Positions 32,926-44,474 are shown, numbered from the stretch's first letter. The stretch: DNA of 64,000 bases from Polynucleobacter sinensis (GCF_001595985.1 NZ_LOJJ01000001.1:186001-250000); one strand, 5' to 3'. Made by a program: numbers and translations. Notes: a model not told the origin generated them from the letters alone.

Positions 32926-33396
32926 GTGAATCTGAACGCGACCCTATTCGCGCAAATGATCGTTTTCTTTGTCTTATGGTGGGTAGTTGCACGCTTTGTG
33001 TGGCCTCCACTAGTTAAGGCATTAGATGAGCGTTCATCAAAAATTGCCGATGGTTTGGCTGCCGCCGAGCGTGGCAAAGAAGCGCTTGCTTTGGCAAACA
33101 ATGTGGCTGAACAAGAGTTAACAAAAGCACGCCAGGAAGGTGTGCAACGTGTTGCAGAAGCTGAAAAACGTGCGCAAATGTCCGCTGAAGAAATTCGCGC
33201 CAATGCACAGGCTGAGGCTGCTCGCATCATTTCTCAGGCTAAGCAAGATGCAGATCAACAAGTAACTCGCGCACGTGAAGTATTGCGTGCTGAAGTGGCT
33301 CTATTGGCTGTTAAAGGTGCAGAGCAAATTTTGCGTCGCGAAGTAGATGCAAAGGCTCATGGCGCATTGCTTGATCAACTAAAGGCAGAACTTTGA
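32926..33396 (+). CDS. atpF: ATP synthase F0 subunit b
   Basis: Subunit b is the peripheral stalk. The 156-residue protein has one N-terminal membrane helix (about 5-25) with the [14 protein letters not shown] pattern, then a long charged helix rich in Ala, Glu, Lys and Arg that forms a coiled coil. The start is GTG at 32926. It lies one base before atpH. Confidence 0.96.
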   Translation: MNLNATLFAQMIVFFVLWWVVARFVWPPLVKALDERSSKIADGLAAAERGKEALALANNVAEQELTKARQEGVQRVAEAEKRAQMSAEEIRANAQAEAARIISQAKQDADQQVTRAREVLRAEVALLAVKGAEQILRREVDAKAHGALLDQLKAEL

Positions 33397-33397
33397 T

Positions 33398-33934
33398 ATG
33401 GCTGATTTAGCCACGATTGCACGCCCATATGCTGAAGCGCTTTTTCAAAGTGCAAAGCCTGCTGAGCTTGCTGGATGTTTAGAACAATTAAATGAATTGG
33501 CGCAGCTTGCTGCATTGCCAGAAGTGGCTGTGCTTTCTAACAATCCAAAAGTTTCCGCAGATGACTTGACTAAATTGCTCTCCGGCATGGTGAAGACAAA
33601 GCTGGACGGCAAGATCTCAAGTTTTTTGAGCCTTGTGAATCAAAACCACCGCTTGGCAGCTGTCCCTGAAATTGCGCGTCAATTTGAGGCGATGAAAAAT
33701 AAGAGCGAAGGTGCAGCAGAGGTAATGATTACTAGCGCATTCCCATTAGAGGGCTCTGCGCTAAATGATTTGTTGTCGAGTTTGAAGAAGCGCTTTGGGG
33801 GTAAAGAATTGCGCCCAACTATTCAGGTAGATCCAGCATTGATTGGCGGAGTTCGCATTCAGGTTGGCGACGAAGTGTTGGATAGTTCAGTCAAGGCACA
33901 GTTGGCTCAAATGCAAGCAAGTCTTGGCGCATAA
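33398..33934 (+). CDS. atpH: ATP synthase F1 subunit delta
   Basis: Subunit delta joins the peripheral stalk to the alpha3beta3 head. The 178-residue protein has the family's N-terminal ATIARPYAEALFQ segment and the C-terminal VDPALIGGVRIQVGDEVLDSS pattern, here cited as LIGGVRIQVGDEVLD. It is part of the atpIBEFHAGDC operon and fits the usual length. Confidence 0.95.
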   Translation: MADLATIARPYAEALFQSAKPAELAGCLEQLNELAQLAALPEVAVLSNNPKVSADDLTKLLSGMVKTKLDGKISSFLSLVNQNHRLAAVPEIARQFEAMKNKSEGAAEVMITSAFPLEGSALNDLLSSLKKRFGGKELRPTIQVDPALIGGVRIQVGDEVLDSSVKAQLAQMQASLGA

Positions 33935-33979
33935 GTTATCCCTATTAAGAACATACGAAATAAGACCCAGGAGTAAGTA

Positions 33980-35521
33980 ATGCAACTCAACCCTTCCGAG
34001 ATCAGTGAACTGATCAAAAGCCGAATCAGCGAAATGGGTGTTGACTCCCAGCTTCGCAACGAAGGCACTGTAATTTCAGTGACCGACGGTATTTGCCGTG
34101 TACATGGCCTGTCTGGTGTTATGCAAGGCGAAATGTTGGAGTTTCCAAACAACACTATTGGCCTCGCGTTAAACCTCGAGCGCGATTCTGTTGGTGCTGT
34201 CGTGTTGGGTGAGTACACCCACATTAAAGAAGGCGACCCGGTTAAATGTACAGGCCGCATTTTGGAAGTTCCAGTTGGCCCAGAGTTGCTCGGTCGCGTT
34301 GTAAACGCGCTTGGTCAACCAATTGATGGCAAAGGCCCAATTAATACGAAGTTAACTGACTTTATCGAGAAAGTTGCTCCAGGCGTTATCGCGCGTCAAT
34401 CAGTTAGCCAGCCAGTGCAAACTGGTTTGAAAGCGATTGATGCGATGGTTCCAATCGGGCGCGGTCAGCGCGAGTTGATCATTGGTGACCGTCAAACAGG
34501 TAAGACAGCGGTTGCGGTTGACGCGATTATTAACCAAAAAGGTAAAGGCGTTTATTGCGTTTACGTTGCGATTGGTCAAAAAGCTTCTACCATTGCTAAC
34601 GTTGTTCGTAAGCTCACAGAGCTAGGCGCAATGGAATACACCGTTGTTGTTGCTGCAAGTGCTTCTGAGTCTGCAGCGATGCAGTACCTCTCAGCATATG
34701 CTGGTTGCACAATGGGTGAATACTTCCGTGACCGCGGCGAAGATGCATTGATCGTTTATGACGATTTAACAAAACAAGCGGTTGCATACCGTCAGATTTC
34801 TTTGCTCTTGCGTCGCCCACCAGGTCGCGAAGCATACCCTGGCGACGTGTTCTATCTCCACTCACGTTTGTTAGAGCGTGCTGCTCGTGTAAACGCTGAA
34901 TACGTAGAGAAATTTACAAATGGTTCAGTAAAAGGTAAGACAGGTTCATTGACCGCATTGCCAATTATTGAAACTCAAGCTGGTGACGTTTCGGCATTCG
35001 TTCCAACTAACGTGATTTCGATTACTGACGGCCAGATCTTCTTGGAAACTGACTTGTTCAACGCTGGTATACGTCCTGCGATTAACGCCGGTATTTCAGT
35101 GTCTCGTGTTGGTGGTGCAGCACAAACTAAAGTTATTAAGAAATTGTCCGGCGGTATTCGTACTGACTTGGCGCAATATCGTGAATTGGCGGCGTTTGCT
35201 CAGTTTGCTTCCGATCTTGATGAAGCTACCCGCAAACAGTTGGAGCGCGGTCGTCGTGTTACTGAATTGTGTAAGCAAGCTCAGTACAAGCCTTTGCAAG
35301 TTTGGGAAATGGCAGCTTCATTGTTCGCTGTTAACAACGGCTACTTCGATGATCTTGAAGTGAAGAACGTGCTGGCATTTGAAAAAGGCTTGCAAGATCA
35401 TTTGAAATCTAAATACGCTGACTTAGTTGCGCGTATTGAAGAGACTAAAGATTTGAGCAAAGAAGACGAAGCCGCTTTGCGTGCTGCGATTGAGGATTAC
35501 AAGCGTTCAGCCTCCTTCTAA
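33980..35521 (+). CDS. atpA: ATP synthase F1 subunit alpha
   Basis: This is the non-catalytic nucleotide-binding subunit of F1, 513 residues. The P-loop is GDRQTGKTA (near 169-177). The VAIGQK and conserved SRVGGAAQ segments are present. An AGGAG site lies seven bases before the ATG. It follows atpH by 45 bases and precedes atpG by 17. All features look intact. Confidence 0.97.
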   Translation: MQLNPSEISELIKSRISEMGVDSQLRNEGTVISVTDGICRVHGLSGVMQGEMLEFPNNTIGLALNLERDSVGAVVLGEYTHIKEGDPVKCTGRILEVPVGPELLGRVVNALGQPIDGKGPINTKLTDFIEKVAPGVIARQSVSQPVQTGLKAIDAMVPIGRGQRELIIGDRQTGKTAVAVDAIINQKGKGVYCVYVAIGQKASTIANVVRKLTELGAMEYTVVVAASASESAAMQYLSAYAGCTMGEYFRDRGEDALIVYDDLTKQAVAYRQISLLLRRPPGREAYPGDVFYLHSRLLERAARVNAEYVEKFTNGSVKGKTGSLTALPIIETQAGDVSAFVPTNVISITDGQIFLETDLFNAGIRPAINAGISVSRVGGAAQTKVIKKLSGGIRTDLAQYRELAAFAQFASDLDEATRKQLERGRRVTELCKQAQYKPLQVWEMAASLFAVNNGYFDDLEVKNVLAFEKGLQDHLKSKYADLVARIEETKDLSKEDEAALRAAIEDYKRSASF

Positions 35522-35538
35522 GAGGGCTCGCATAAATC

Positions 35539-36408
35539 ATGGCAAGCACAAAAGAGATACGATCTAAGATCAAGAGCGTGCAAAACACGCGCAAGATCAC
35601 GAAGGCAATGGAAATGGTCGCCGCATCCAAGATGCGTCGTGCCCAAGAGCGCATGCGTAATGCGCGTCCATATGCTGAGAAAATTCGTGAGATTGTTGCA
35701 AATCTTTCGAAAGCTAATCCTGAGTTTCGCCCTGCTTACATGGCAACTCGTGAGGTGAAGAAGATTGGCACTATCTTGGTTACAACAGACAAAGGCTTGT
35801 GCGGTGGTTTGAATACCAACGTATTGCGTCTGATTGCAAACCAGGTGCGCGATATGGAAAATTCGAATGTTGGCATTGAGTACACCGCCATCGGTTCGAA
35901 AGGTCTTCAGTTTTTAAATCGTTCAAAAGCAAAATTGATTTCTCAAACAATCCAAATCGGCGATACGCCACATATGGATGTTTTGATTGGCGCCATTACC
36001 GCCCAATTAGAAGCGTTTGAGCGCGGAGAAATTGATGCTGTTTATTTGGCATACACCCGCTTTGTTAATGCAATGAAACAAGAGCCTGTTCTAGAAAAAC
36101 TCTTGCCATTGGAGCCAGCAGCCTTGACTCCGGAAGAAAAGGCAGGCAACTCTTGGGATTACATCTACGAGCCTGATGCAGAGTCCATTTTGAATGGCTT
36201 GTTAAAGCGCTATGTGGAAGCAATGATTTATCAAGCTGTTGCTGAAAATATGGCTTCAGAACAATCTGCGCGGATGGTCTCAATGAAGGCCGCTTCAGAT
36301 AATGCGAAGAATGTCATCGGCGAATTGCAATTGGATTACAACAAAACACGACAGGCTGCTATTACTAAAGAGCTGTCAGAGATTGTTGGCGGAGCGGCCG
36401 CAGTTTAA
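35539..36408 (+). CDS. atpG: ATP synthase F1 subunit gamma
   Basis: Gamma is the central rotor shaft. The 289-residue protein begins [20 protein letters not shown] with the [13 protein letters not shown] helix, as usual. The C-terminal helix retains [19 protein letters not shown], which contacts the beta subunits. The middle domain contains the [11 protein letters not shown] motif. It is in the normal operon position. Confidence 0.96.
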   Translation: MASTKEIRSKIKSVQNTRKITKAMEMVAASKMRRAQERMRNARPYAEKIREIVANLSKANPEFRPAYMATREVKKIGTILVTTDKGLCGGLNTNVLRLIANQVRDMENSNVGIEYTAIGSKGLQFLNRSKAKLISQTIQIGDTPHMDVLIGAITAQLEAFERGEIDAVYLAYTRFVNAMKQEPVLEKLLPLEPAALTPEEKAGNSWDYIYEPDAESILNGLLKRYVEAMIYQAVAENMASEQSARMVSMKAASDNAKNVIGELQLDYNKTRQAAITKELSEIVGGAAAV

Positions 36409-36448
36409 GCGGTCAGCGTTTAAGAATACGAAAGAATTCAGGAATTAA

Positions 36449-37864
<1,416 letters not shown>

Positions 37865-37885
37865 TCGAACTCATCTAGGGAAATT

Positions 37886-38302
37886 ATGTCAACCATACGC
37901 GTCGATGTAGTAAGTGCTGAGCAATCTATTTTCAGCGGTGAAGCCAAGTTTGTTGCGCTTCCCGGTGAAAGTGGTGAGCTCGGTATTTTGCGCGGCCACA
38001 CCCCTTTGATTACACGCATTCGTCCGGGCTCAGTTCGTATTGAAAAAGCCGACGGTGACGAAGAGTTTGTATTTGTTGCGGGTGGCTATTTAGAAGTGCA
38101 GCCTGATCATGTAACCGTATTGGCAGATACTGCCATCCGTGGACATGATTTGGATGAGGCTAAGGCAAACGAAGCCAAGAAGCGCGCAGAAGAAGCAATG
38201 CAGAATCGTGGTACAGACTTTGATTTGGCTTTGGCTCAATCTGAGTTTGCGATGGCTGCTGCACAGTTGGCGGCGATTGCACGTTTCCGTCGTAAAAAGT
38301 AA
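37886..38302 (+). CDS. atpC: ATP synthase F1 subunit epsilon
   Basis: Epsilon couples rotor and c-ring and can inhibit hydrolysis. The 138-residue protein has the N-terminal beta sandwich with [17 protein letters not shown] and the C-terminal helical arm rich in Ala, Glu and Lys. It is the last atp gene. Its TAA stop is immediately followed by a 15-base arm of a strong hairpin, and hemE continues in the same reading frame. Confidence 0.95.
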   Translation: MSTIRVDVVSAEQSIFSGEAKFVALPGESGELGILRGHTPLITRIRPGSVRIEKADGDEEFVFVAGGYLEVQPDHVTVLADTAIRGHDLDEAKANEAKKRAEEAMQNRGTDFDLALAQSEFAMAAAQLAAIARFRRKK

Positions 38303-38340
38303 AAGCCGGCCATTTCCTTGTTGTTAAATGACCGGTTTTT
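38301..38340 (+). terminator. Intrinsic terminator of the atp operon, overlapping the hemE start
   Basis: Bases 38301-38315 pair with 38326-38340 at 14 of 15 positions (one G-U and one A-C mismatch), around a 10-base loop at 38316-38325. The 3' arm ends in a five-T run. This is a strong Rho-independent terminator shape directly after atpC. The loop contains the only usable start codons of hemE. Confidence 0.78.
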
Positions 38341-39430
38341 AAAAGCCTGCTTGGGTGAAGCGGTTGATCAAACACCACTTTGGCTCATGCGCCAAGCGGG
38401 CCGATATCTCCCAGAATACAATGCCACCCGAGCACGGGCCGGTAGTTTTTTGGGTCTTGCAAAAAATCCCGCCTATGCAACTGAAGTAACACTTCAGCCG
38501 CTAGATCGCTATCCACTGGATGCGGCAATTTTATTTTCAGATATTTTGACCATTCCCGATGCTATGGGATTGGGATTGAAATTTACTGCTGGCGAAGGCC
38601 CCAGCTTTGATCATCCATTGCGTACAGAAGATGCAGTTAAAAATCTTCGTGTAGCAGATATGGGTCAACTCAAATATGTATTTGATGCCGTCTCTGAGAT
38701 TCGAAAAGCACTAATACAGGATGGTAAGCAGCGAGTGCCTTTGATTGGTTTCTCCGGAAGCCCCTGGACATTAGCTTGTTACATGATTGATGGTTCCGGT
38801 TCTGATGATTTCCGTCATGCTAAAACGATGATGTTTAGTCGCCCAGACCTGCTCGAGCATATTCTAGAGATTAATGTTCAGTCGGTAGCTGCTTATTTAA
38901 TAGAGCAAGTAAAGGCTGGAGCGCAGGCGGTAATGATTTTTGATACTTGGGGCGGCCTCCTCCCCGATGGCTGGTATCAGCGAATGTCTTTATCTGCGAT
39001 GCAGAAAGTGATTGCTTTACTACCAAGAGAGCATGAGGGGCGTAAGATCCCAGTGATTATGTTTACAAAAGGTGGCGGAATTTGGCTAAATGATATGGCT
39101 CAAGTCGGTGCGGATGTCATTGCAATTGATTGGACGATGCGTCTAAGCCGTGCCCGACAGCAACTTTTAGACATTAATAAGCCTTTGGTGTTACAGGGAA
39201 ATCTAGACCCACTCATTTTATTTTCAGGAGCAAGGCAAGTTGCAGCTGCTGCCGAAGGTCTTTTAGAAGATTTGGCGGGTGCCCCGGCACTAAAACCCGA
39301 TCTACACCCTCTTGATGGACATGTCTTCAATTTAGGTCATGGCATTAATCAGTTCACTCCACCAGAGAGTGTTAGCGCTCTATGTGAGACAGTAGTAGCC
39401 AAGTCAAAAGCCCTTAGGTCCAAGCAATAA
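38318..39430 (+). CDS. hemE: Uroporphyrinogen decarboxylase
   Basis: HemE decarboxylates uroporphyrinogen III to coproporphyrinogen III in haem synthesis. The 370-residue protein has the conserved N-terminal NDRFLKA and the signature [12 protein letters not shown], plus later [13 protein letters not shown] and the C-terminal [14 protein letters not shown] motif. The start must be TTG at 38318 or 38321: the atpC stop is in frame at 38300 and the next ATG is far inside the protein. These TTGs lie in the loop of the atp terminator, with no clear ribosome-binding site. Confidence 0.94.
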   Translation: MLLNDRFLKACLGEAVDQTPLWLMRQAGRYLPEYNATRARAGSFLGLAKNPAYATEVTLQPLDRYPLDAAILFSDILTIPDAMGLGLKFTAGEGPSFDHPLRTEDAVKNLRVADMGQLKYVFDAVSEIRKALIQDGKQRVPLIGFSGSPWTLACYMIDGSGSDDFRHAKTMMFSRPDLLEHILEINVQSVAAYLIEQVKAGAQAVMIFDTWGGLLPDGWYQRMSLSAMQKVIALLPREHEGRKIPVIMFTKGGGIWLNDMAQVGADVIAIDWTMRLSRARQQLLDINKPLVLQGNLDPLILFSGARQVAAAAEGLLEDLAGAPALKPDLHPLDGHVFNLGHGINQFTPPESVSALCETVVAKSKALRSKQ

Positions 39431-39690
39431 TCCCAAGTAATTGCTAACTTTATTAATAAGGTTAGCAAAAGTTATGCACAGTTATGTGCATGCGCCTAAA
39501 TACAGTGAGATTCGTCACTAATATAAGCCTTCACCTTTAATAGATTGTCTAAATTACTGATATATATGGATTTTTGTAAAATTAGAGAAATTAAGTATCG
39601 ATAATCCCTCCTATAAAATAACAAAAAAATTACCAGTTTTTAAATGATATCCACAGACTTATCCACAAGCAAAGCTAGAAAACTTAGGAA
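39431..39690. promoter_or_regulatory. AT-rich hemE-priA intergenic region with dyads and DnaA boxes
   Basis: This AT-rich 260-base gap holds a near-perfect 28-bp inverted repeat (39441-39468) ending hemE. An operator-like dyad follows, ATGCACA and TGTGCAT arms separated by GTTA (39474-39491). Two tandem DnaA boxes lie just before priA: ATATCCACA at 39647-39655 (one mismatch) and a perfect TTATCCACA at 39659-39667. The perfect box ends 24 bases before the priA ATG. DnaA regulation of priA or DnaA titration is possible. Confidence 0.6.
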
Positions 39691-41823
39691 ATGATCATTA
39701 AACCCATAGTGGTTCAAGTGGTGCTTGATAAGCCTCTAGCCCAAGGTTTTGATTATCTATGGGATGCCGAAAAATTAGGCGGATTGCCGCAGATTGGGCA
39801 GCTTGTGGAAATCCCTTTTGCAAAATCAAAGGCCGTTGGTGTCGTTATTAAAGTGAGTGATCACTCTGCTTATGAAATCGAGAAGCTGAAATCAGTAGAT
39901 CGGATTGCCCCACTCCCCCCGCTTGATTCAGCGCTTTTGGGATTGATGAACTTCGCCAGCCACTATTACGTCCACTCATTAGGCGAAACAATATTGCCAG
40001 CAATTCCGCAGATGTGGAAAAAGCCAGATGATTGGGAAAAGATTCCAGAAAAATTAGCATCAGCAGATAAGAAGAGCAAAAATAAGAGTGATGTGGTGGC
40101 TGAAGGATTGATCACTTTAGATCAATTAAATCCAGATCAAAAGAATGCCCTAGAGGCGTTATTGGCGAACGGAAAAAAAGAAAATCAATTTAGGGCGATC
40201 TTATTGCAGGGTCAAACAGGCAGCGGAAAGACGGCGGTCTTTTTAAATTGGTTGGCAAGTATTTTGAGGGATGATAAGGCGCAAATACTTTTACTTGTGC
40301 CGGAAATCAATTTAACACCACAATTAGAGAGGCGCGTTCGAGCTTATTTTCCAGATAAGACAATGTCGGTATTGCACAGTGGGATAAGTGAAAAGAAACG
40401 AGGGATTGCTTGGTTAGAGGCGATGACAGGCAAGGCGCAAATCATTTTAGGCACGCGCTTGGCGGCCTTAACTCCGCTGCCAAATTTGCGCGCAATCGTT
40501 GTAGATGAGGAACATGATTCATCATATAAGCAACAAGATGGAACGAGATACTCCGCAAGAGATTTGGCAATATGGCGCGCTCACGATCAAAGAATACCAA
40601 TCTTGCTGGCATCCGCTACGCCATCATTAGAAACTTGGATGGCAGCCCAGTCTGGGCGCTATGAATACATTCGCCTTGATCAAAGGGCTCGGGGCGCAAG
40701 TTTGCCCAGTGTTCATTTGATTAATACGCGAGACCCACAAAATCAATTTAGTCCAGGAGACGCGAGTGCGCCAAAGCAAAAAAGTTTGATTACGAAGACG
40801 CTGGCTAATGCAATATCAAAAACACTTGAGGCGAAAAAACAAAGTTTAATTTTGATCAATCGCCGTGGTTATGCACCAGTGCTCAGTTGTAATGCATGTA
40901 ATTGGCTATCAAAGTGCTCGCAATGTTCAACATACACAGTAATGCATAAGGCTGGTGCTTTAGGAAGGCGCGCAGTGCTGAGTTGTCACCACTGTGGCTT
41001 GGCTACTTCTATTCCGGGCCACTGTCCAGATTGCGGCAATGCAGATTTGAAAACTCTGGGACATGGCACACAAAAGCTTGAAGATGCAATAGAGGAAATG
41101 TGGCCACAAGCAAGGGTCCTAAGAGTGGATACAGACTCCACTAGAAAGAGTAAAGGAGCAGAGGCGCTCTTTCAGGAAATTCATGACGGCAATGTAGATA
41201 TTGTTGTGGGCACACAAATGATTGCCAAGGGTCACGATTATCAAAATATTGGACTGGTTGCGGTATTGGATGCAGATAGTCGTTTGTATTCTGCGGATTT
41301 TAGGGCTGCAGAGAGATTATTCGCGCAGTTAGTACAGGTGGCAGGCCGTGCCGGAAGATCTGGTGTAGATGGCGATGAGGGTGGCGCTATTTATATTGAA
41401 ACACAGTATCCGGAGTCGCCAGTATTCCAACACTTATTACGTCATGATGTTGATGGATTTTTAACATTTACTGCCAATGAAAGGGAGGAGTCTGCTCTAC
41501 CCCCGTTTTCTTATCAAGCTCTTATACATGCAGAGGCAAAGAATTTAGAAAAGGCAATTCTATTTTTAAACGAGTTAAAGAGAGGTTTAAAAACTAAGGG
41601 CCTTATTAATCCCGAATTAAAAATCTATGATCCGGTACCCAAGCCAGTGATGCGTGTGGCCGGTTCAGAACGCGCTCAGCTTGTCGTTGAATCTGCAAAT
41701 CGAAAAGTGTTGCAGGAGGCGCTGGAGATGATTGATCAAGAGTTGCGCAAAGATTCTCAGGGACGCATTAGTAAATCTTCGCGCGTTCGTTGGCTAATTG
41801 AGCGAGATCCGATTGCGATTTAA
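39691..41823 (+). CDS. priA: Primosomal replication restart helicase PriA
   Basis: PriA reloads the replisome at stalled forks. The 710-residue protein has an N-terminal DNA-binding domain, a DEAH helicase core with Walker A LLQGQTGSGKTAVF (near 172), VVDEEHDSSYKQQ, and the cysteine-rich zinc-binding insertion with paired CxxC motifs (near 405-450). The helicase motif QVAGRAGR is present. Its TAA stop overlaps the stop of the convergent gcvH gene at a shared TTAA (41820-41823). Confidence 0.96.
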   Translation: MIIKPIVVQVVLDKPLAQGFDYLWDAEKLGGLPQIGQLVEIPFAKSKAVGVVIKVSDHSAYEIEKLKSVDRIAPLPPLDSALLGLMNFASHYYVHSLGETILPAIPQMWKKPDDWEKIPEKLASADKKSKNKSDVVAEGLITLDQLNPDQKNALEALLANGKKENQFRAILLQGQTGSGKTAVFLNWLASILRDDKAQILLLVPEINLTPQLERRVRAYFPDKTMSVLHSGISEKKRGIAWLEAMTGKAQIILGTRLAALTPLPNLRAIVVDEEHDSSYKQQDGTRYSARDLAIWRAHDQRIPILLASATPSLETWMAAQSGRYEYIRLDQRARGASLPSVHLINTRDPQNQFSPGDASAPKQKSLITKTLANAISKTLEAKKQSLILINRRGYAPVLSCNACNWLSKCSQCSTYTVMHKAGALGRRAVLSCHHCGLATSIPGHCPDCGNADLKTLGHGTQKLEDAIEEMWPQARVLRVDTDSTRKSKGAEALFQEIHDGNVDIVVGTQMIAKGHDYQNIGLVAVLDADSRLYSADFRAAERLFAQLVQVAGRAGRSGVDGDEGGAIYIETQYPESPVFQHLLRHDVDGFLTFTANEREESALPPFSYQALIHAEAKNLEKAILFLNELKRGLKTKGLINPELKIYDPVPKPVMRVAGSERAQLVVESANRKVLQEALEMIDQELRKDSQGRISKSSRVRWLIERDPIAI

Positions 41824-42212
41824 GCTCCAGCAGAAGAGTTATATTCTTCGAGGCTGATAAGGGTTGCTAGCTCATTAGCTAGTGTTGTATTGTCTGAGGG
41901 CTTGATTTTAAAGAGCCAGACAGCATAAGGCTTCTCATTAATAATCTCAGGAGTTGCATCCATCTTCTCATTAAGGGCTACGACTTCTCCGCTAACGGGC
42001 GCGTGAATATCACTAGCTGCTTTCACTGATTCAATAACAGCGATCGCTTCACCCTGCTTTACTTGCTGACCAATTTTGGGCGCCTGAAAAAACATGACAT
42101 CGCCTAAGGCTTCTTGGGCATGATTGCTTATACCAACCCAAATCAACCCATCATCTTCTTGGCTAGCCCACTCATGGGTTTGTGCAAATCGAAACGTATC
42201 TTGTGTCTTCAT
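41820..42212 (-). CDS. gcvH: Glycine cleavage system H protein
   Basis: GcvH carries a lipoyl group between the glycine cleavage enzymes and can also serve as a lipoyl relay. The 130-residue protein has the typical THEWASQEDD opening, the lipoyl-lysine motif ESVKAASDIHAPVSGEV (lysine near 64) and the C-terminal segment. gcvT and gcvP are not adjacent, so the rest of the complex must lie elsewhere or be absent. The gene is convergent with priA. Confidence 0.93.
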   Translation of the reverse strand: MKTQDTFRFAQTHEWASQEDDGLIWVGISNHAQEALGDVMFFQAPKIGQQVKQGEAIAVIESVKAASDIHAPVSGEVVALNEKMDATPEIINEKPYAVWLFKIKPSDNTTLANELATLISLEEYNSSAGA

Positions 42213-42285
42213 TTTCTATCCTGTGAGATATATTCTAGCTTCTTTGCCATAAACTAGTGACTTAACCATTTAAGGCTTTACATCT

Positions 42286-42924
42286 ATGCCAATCAAATTA
42301 GGAATTGTTCCTGTTACTCCATTTGAGCAGAATTGCTCCATCTTAGTTTGCCAAGAAACTGGTGATGCCGCAGTGGTTGACCCGGGTGGAGACATTGAAA
42401 AAATTCTTGAAGGCGTGCAGCAGATGGGTGGTACCGTAAAAAAGATTTTGTTAACCCATGGCCATCTCGATCATTGTGCGGCAGCAAAAGATTTGTCTGA
42501 TCAATTAGGCGTTCCCATCGAGGGACCGCAAATTGATGAACAATTTTGGTTAGATCAATTGCCTGAGCAAACGGTGCGCTTCGGTTTTGGCCACGCTAAA
42601 GCGTTTGTGCCCACGCGCTGGCTTGAGGATGGTGATCATGTGCAGATTGGTAATGTTGACTTAGAGGTATTGCATTGCCCTGGGCACACACCCGGACACG
42701 TTGTGTTTTTTGATAAAGAGGATCGCTTGGCCTTGGTAGGGGATGTGCTATTTGCGGGCTCCATTGGTAGGACAGATTTCCCGCGCGGCAATCATGCCGA
42801 TCTAATTAATGCTATTAAGACAAAGCTCTGGCCACTTGGGGATGACGTACAGTTTGTTCCTGGCCATGGCCCGATGTCTACGTTTGGTAAAGAGCGCCAA
42901 ACAAATCCCTATGTGGGTGATTAA
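42286..42924 (+). CDS. Metallo-beta-lactamase fold hydrolase (glyoxalase II-like)
   Basis: The 212-residue protein has the metal-binding THGHLDHCA motif (HxHxDH near residue 60), a later CPGHTPGH histidine motif, GDVLFAGSIGRTD with the bridging aspartate, and a C-terminal PGHGPMST histidine. This matches the YcbL/GloB-like subfamily of thioester or glyoxalase II-type hydrolases. The substrate cannot be assigned from sequence. It is divergent from gcvH and convergent with the zinc ribbon gene. Confidence 0.9.
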   Translation: MPIKLGIVPVTPFEQNCSILVCQETGDAAVVDPGGDIEKILEGVQQMGGTVKKILLTHGHLDHCAAAKDLSDQLGVPIEGPQIDEQFWLDQLPEQTVRFGFGHAKAFVPTRWLEDGDHVQIGNVDLEVLHCPGHTPGHVVFFDKEDRLALVGDVLFAGSIGRTDFPRGNHADLINAIKTKLWPLGDDVQFVPGHGPMSTFGKERQTNPYVGD

Positions 42925-42947
42925 GTGGGAAAAACTAATTCAATAAA

Positions 42948-43133
42948 TTAGGTTTTTGCAGAACCAGTTCGGTGTGTGCGGTTGTATAAACAGCTTGCAC
43001 AAATCCAGCGTTGCTTACGGTTGCTGGTTGGAATCCATGTGCCGCCCTCCAGGCGTTTTTCGCGACTGCAAGAAGAGCAAAATTTAAGGCTCTGAGAGGT
43101 ATCTTGGGTGGCAGCTGGAGTCGAGGTAGTCAT
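42948..43133 (-). CDS. Small zinc-ribbon protein of unknown function
   Basis: This 61-residue protein contains two CxxC pairs (FCSSCSR and ICASCLY, about 25 residues apart), a typical Cys4 zinc ribbon. The C-terminal tail is basic. Similar short proteins occur in other Burkholderiales, but no function is recognised. I chose the ATG at 43133; an upstream TTG at 43139 is also open. A weak hairpin between it and the metallo-beta-lactamase gene (about 42930-42958) could terminate both. Confidence 0.75.
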   Translation of the reverse strand: MTTSTPAATQDTSQSLKFCSSCSREKRLEGGTWIPTSNRKQRWICASCLYNRTHRTGSAKT

Positions 43134-43174
43134 GGGCAATCCGGGTAATCCAAATCTTGTACAGAAGATCTATT

Positions 43175-44317
43175 TTACCCGTTTTGTCCAGCTGGGGCTG
43201 GGCTCAGGACAACTTTCACGGAATCAGCCGTCTTATTGCCATCAAAATCGAGCCAAGCCTTATTTTCAAAGTCATATAGCTTGCATTTGCGCGCAGTATC
43301 GAAATACCAGGCCCAAGAGAACTTTTGAACAAAAATACGCTCTGGAAGAATGGTTTCAAGGGTATTTTGAGCTTCCTGGAGGCGATAAAGGGGTACGCTC
43401 ATGTCCACATGATGGGCTGTGTGCTCCATGATGTGATGCATCAAGGAGCCCCAAATCCAGTTAAAGGTCAAATGCACCGTAGTAGATACAAAGGGTTGGG
43501 CGCGCAACCACTCAGATTTCTTGTCATACCAAGAGACTGATGGGTGGGTATGGTGAACATAAACTACGAAGCCAATCATGCCATTCCAAAACAAGAAAGG
43601 AATGGCAAAGCCAGTAATTAAGCCAAGCCAAATGGATTGACCGGTGGCAAGAGCTCCAGCAATCAGGCAACCAATCCAAATAATGGCAAAACCAGTGACC
43701 AATAGGTTGTCTTTAAGAAAAATTGGACGATCACCGGGCTTGTTTTTCGCATTAGGGAAATACTCCCTTCTCCACCAGATTTCGATCAGGTAGTAGAAAA
43801 CAGGGCCCCAGCCACTGCGGTAGAGGCGTTCTAATGTCTTGCGCCAAGCTGGTAAGGCATCAAATTCAGCTTTTGATAACGGAGCCCAAACAAAATCAAA
43901 GCCTTTGAGATTGGTTTGACCGTGGTGTACTACGTTATGGCCTACGTCCCACAAGCTATATGGCGTAAGGGATGGCAGGAATGCAATGCGGCCAAGCAAC
44001 TTATTAAGTTCACGGTGTGGTGTGAAGCTTTGGTGACAGGCGTCATGACCAAGAATAAAAATACGGCCTGTAACAAAGCCGGCAACCACGCCCAAGATGA
44101 TCTTGAGGAGGATGCTTTCAAAGAAAATCGTTCCAGCGATACAGCCCAACCATAAAAGTGCGTCAATTACCAATAGCATTATTGCTTTAGCAGTTTCTCC
44201 TTTAGCCATAGGAATCAACCAGCTGCGAATGATTTTACGGTGCGGCAATGGCAAATCAGGAGCCAAAGGATTGGCGATTGATGGCTCAGAGAGAGATGGA
44301 TTTAGATGATTTGACAT
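43175..44317 (-). CDS. Membrane fatty acid desaturase
   Basis: This is an integral-membrane di-iron desaturase of about 380 residues. The three histidine boxes are present: HDACH (about 91-95), HNVVHH (about 127-132) and HHIMEHTAHH (near 300). Hydrophobic segments alternate as in the FA_desaturase family. It would introduce double bonds into acyl lipids, perhaps in cold adaptation. I chose the ATG at 44317; a TTG four codons upstream is open. Regiospecificity is not predictable by eye. Confidence 0.9.
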   Translation of the reverse strand: MSNHLNPSLSEPSIANPLAPDLPLPHRKIIRSWLIPMAKGETAKAIMLLVIDALLWLGCIAGTIFFESILLKIILGVVAGFVTGRIFILGHDACHQSFTPHRELNKLLGRIAFLPSLTPYSLWDVGHNVVHHGQTNLKGFDFVWAPLSKAEFDALPAWRKTLERLYRSGWGPVFYYLIEIWWRREYFPNAKNKPGDRPIFLKDNLLVTGFAIIWIGCLIAGALATGQSIWLGLITGFAIPFLFWNGMIGFVVYVHHTHPSVSWYDKKSEWLRAQPFVSTTVHLTFNWIWGSLMHHIMEHTAHHVDMSVPLYRLQEAQNTLETILPERIFVQKFSWAWYFDTARKCKLYDFENKAWLDFDGNKTADSVKVVLSPAPAGQNG

Positions 44318-44398
44318 GATAAGAATCAATAAGTTAGGTGCAAATGATAGCCTTTTTCATGATTTTACGCATGATGTAGGTCAAAAAACCCCTTAGTT

Positions 44399-44474
44399 TG
44401 GCGCGCCCGGCAGGAATCGAACCTGCGACCCTTGGCTTCGGAGGCCAATACTCTATCCACTGAGCTACGGGCGC
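44399..44474 (-). tRNA. tRNA-Arg (anticodon CCG)
   Basis: On the minus strand the 7-bp acceptor stem GCGCCCG pairs with CGGGCGC. The D arm, anticodon loop CTCCGAA with CCG, and T arm with GTTCGATTC are standard. CCA is encoded in the gene. It stands alone between the desaturase and a cytochrome c gene. Confidence 0.95.

Noticed and set aside
42213..42285. Possible glycine riboswitch upstream of gcvH
   Set aside because: The gap is only 73 bases and lacks the conserved paired aptamer elements.
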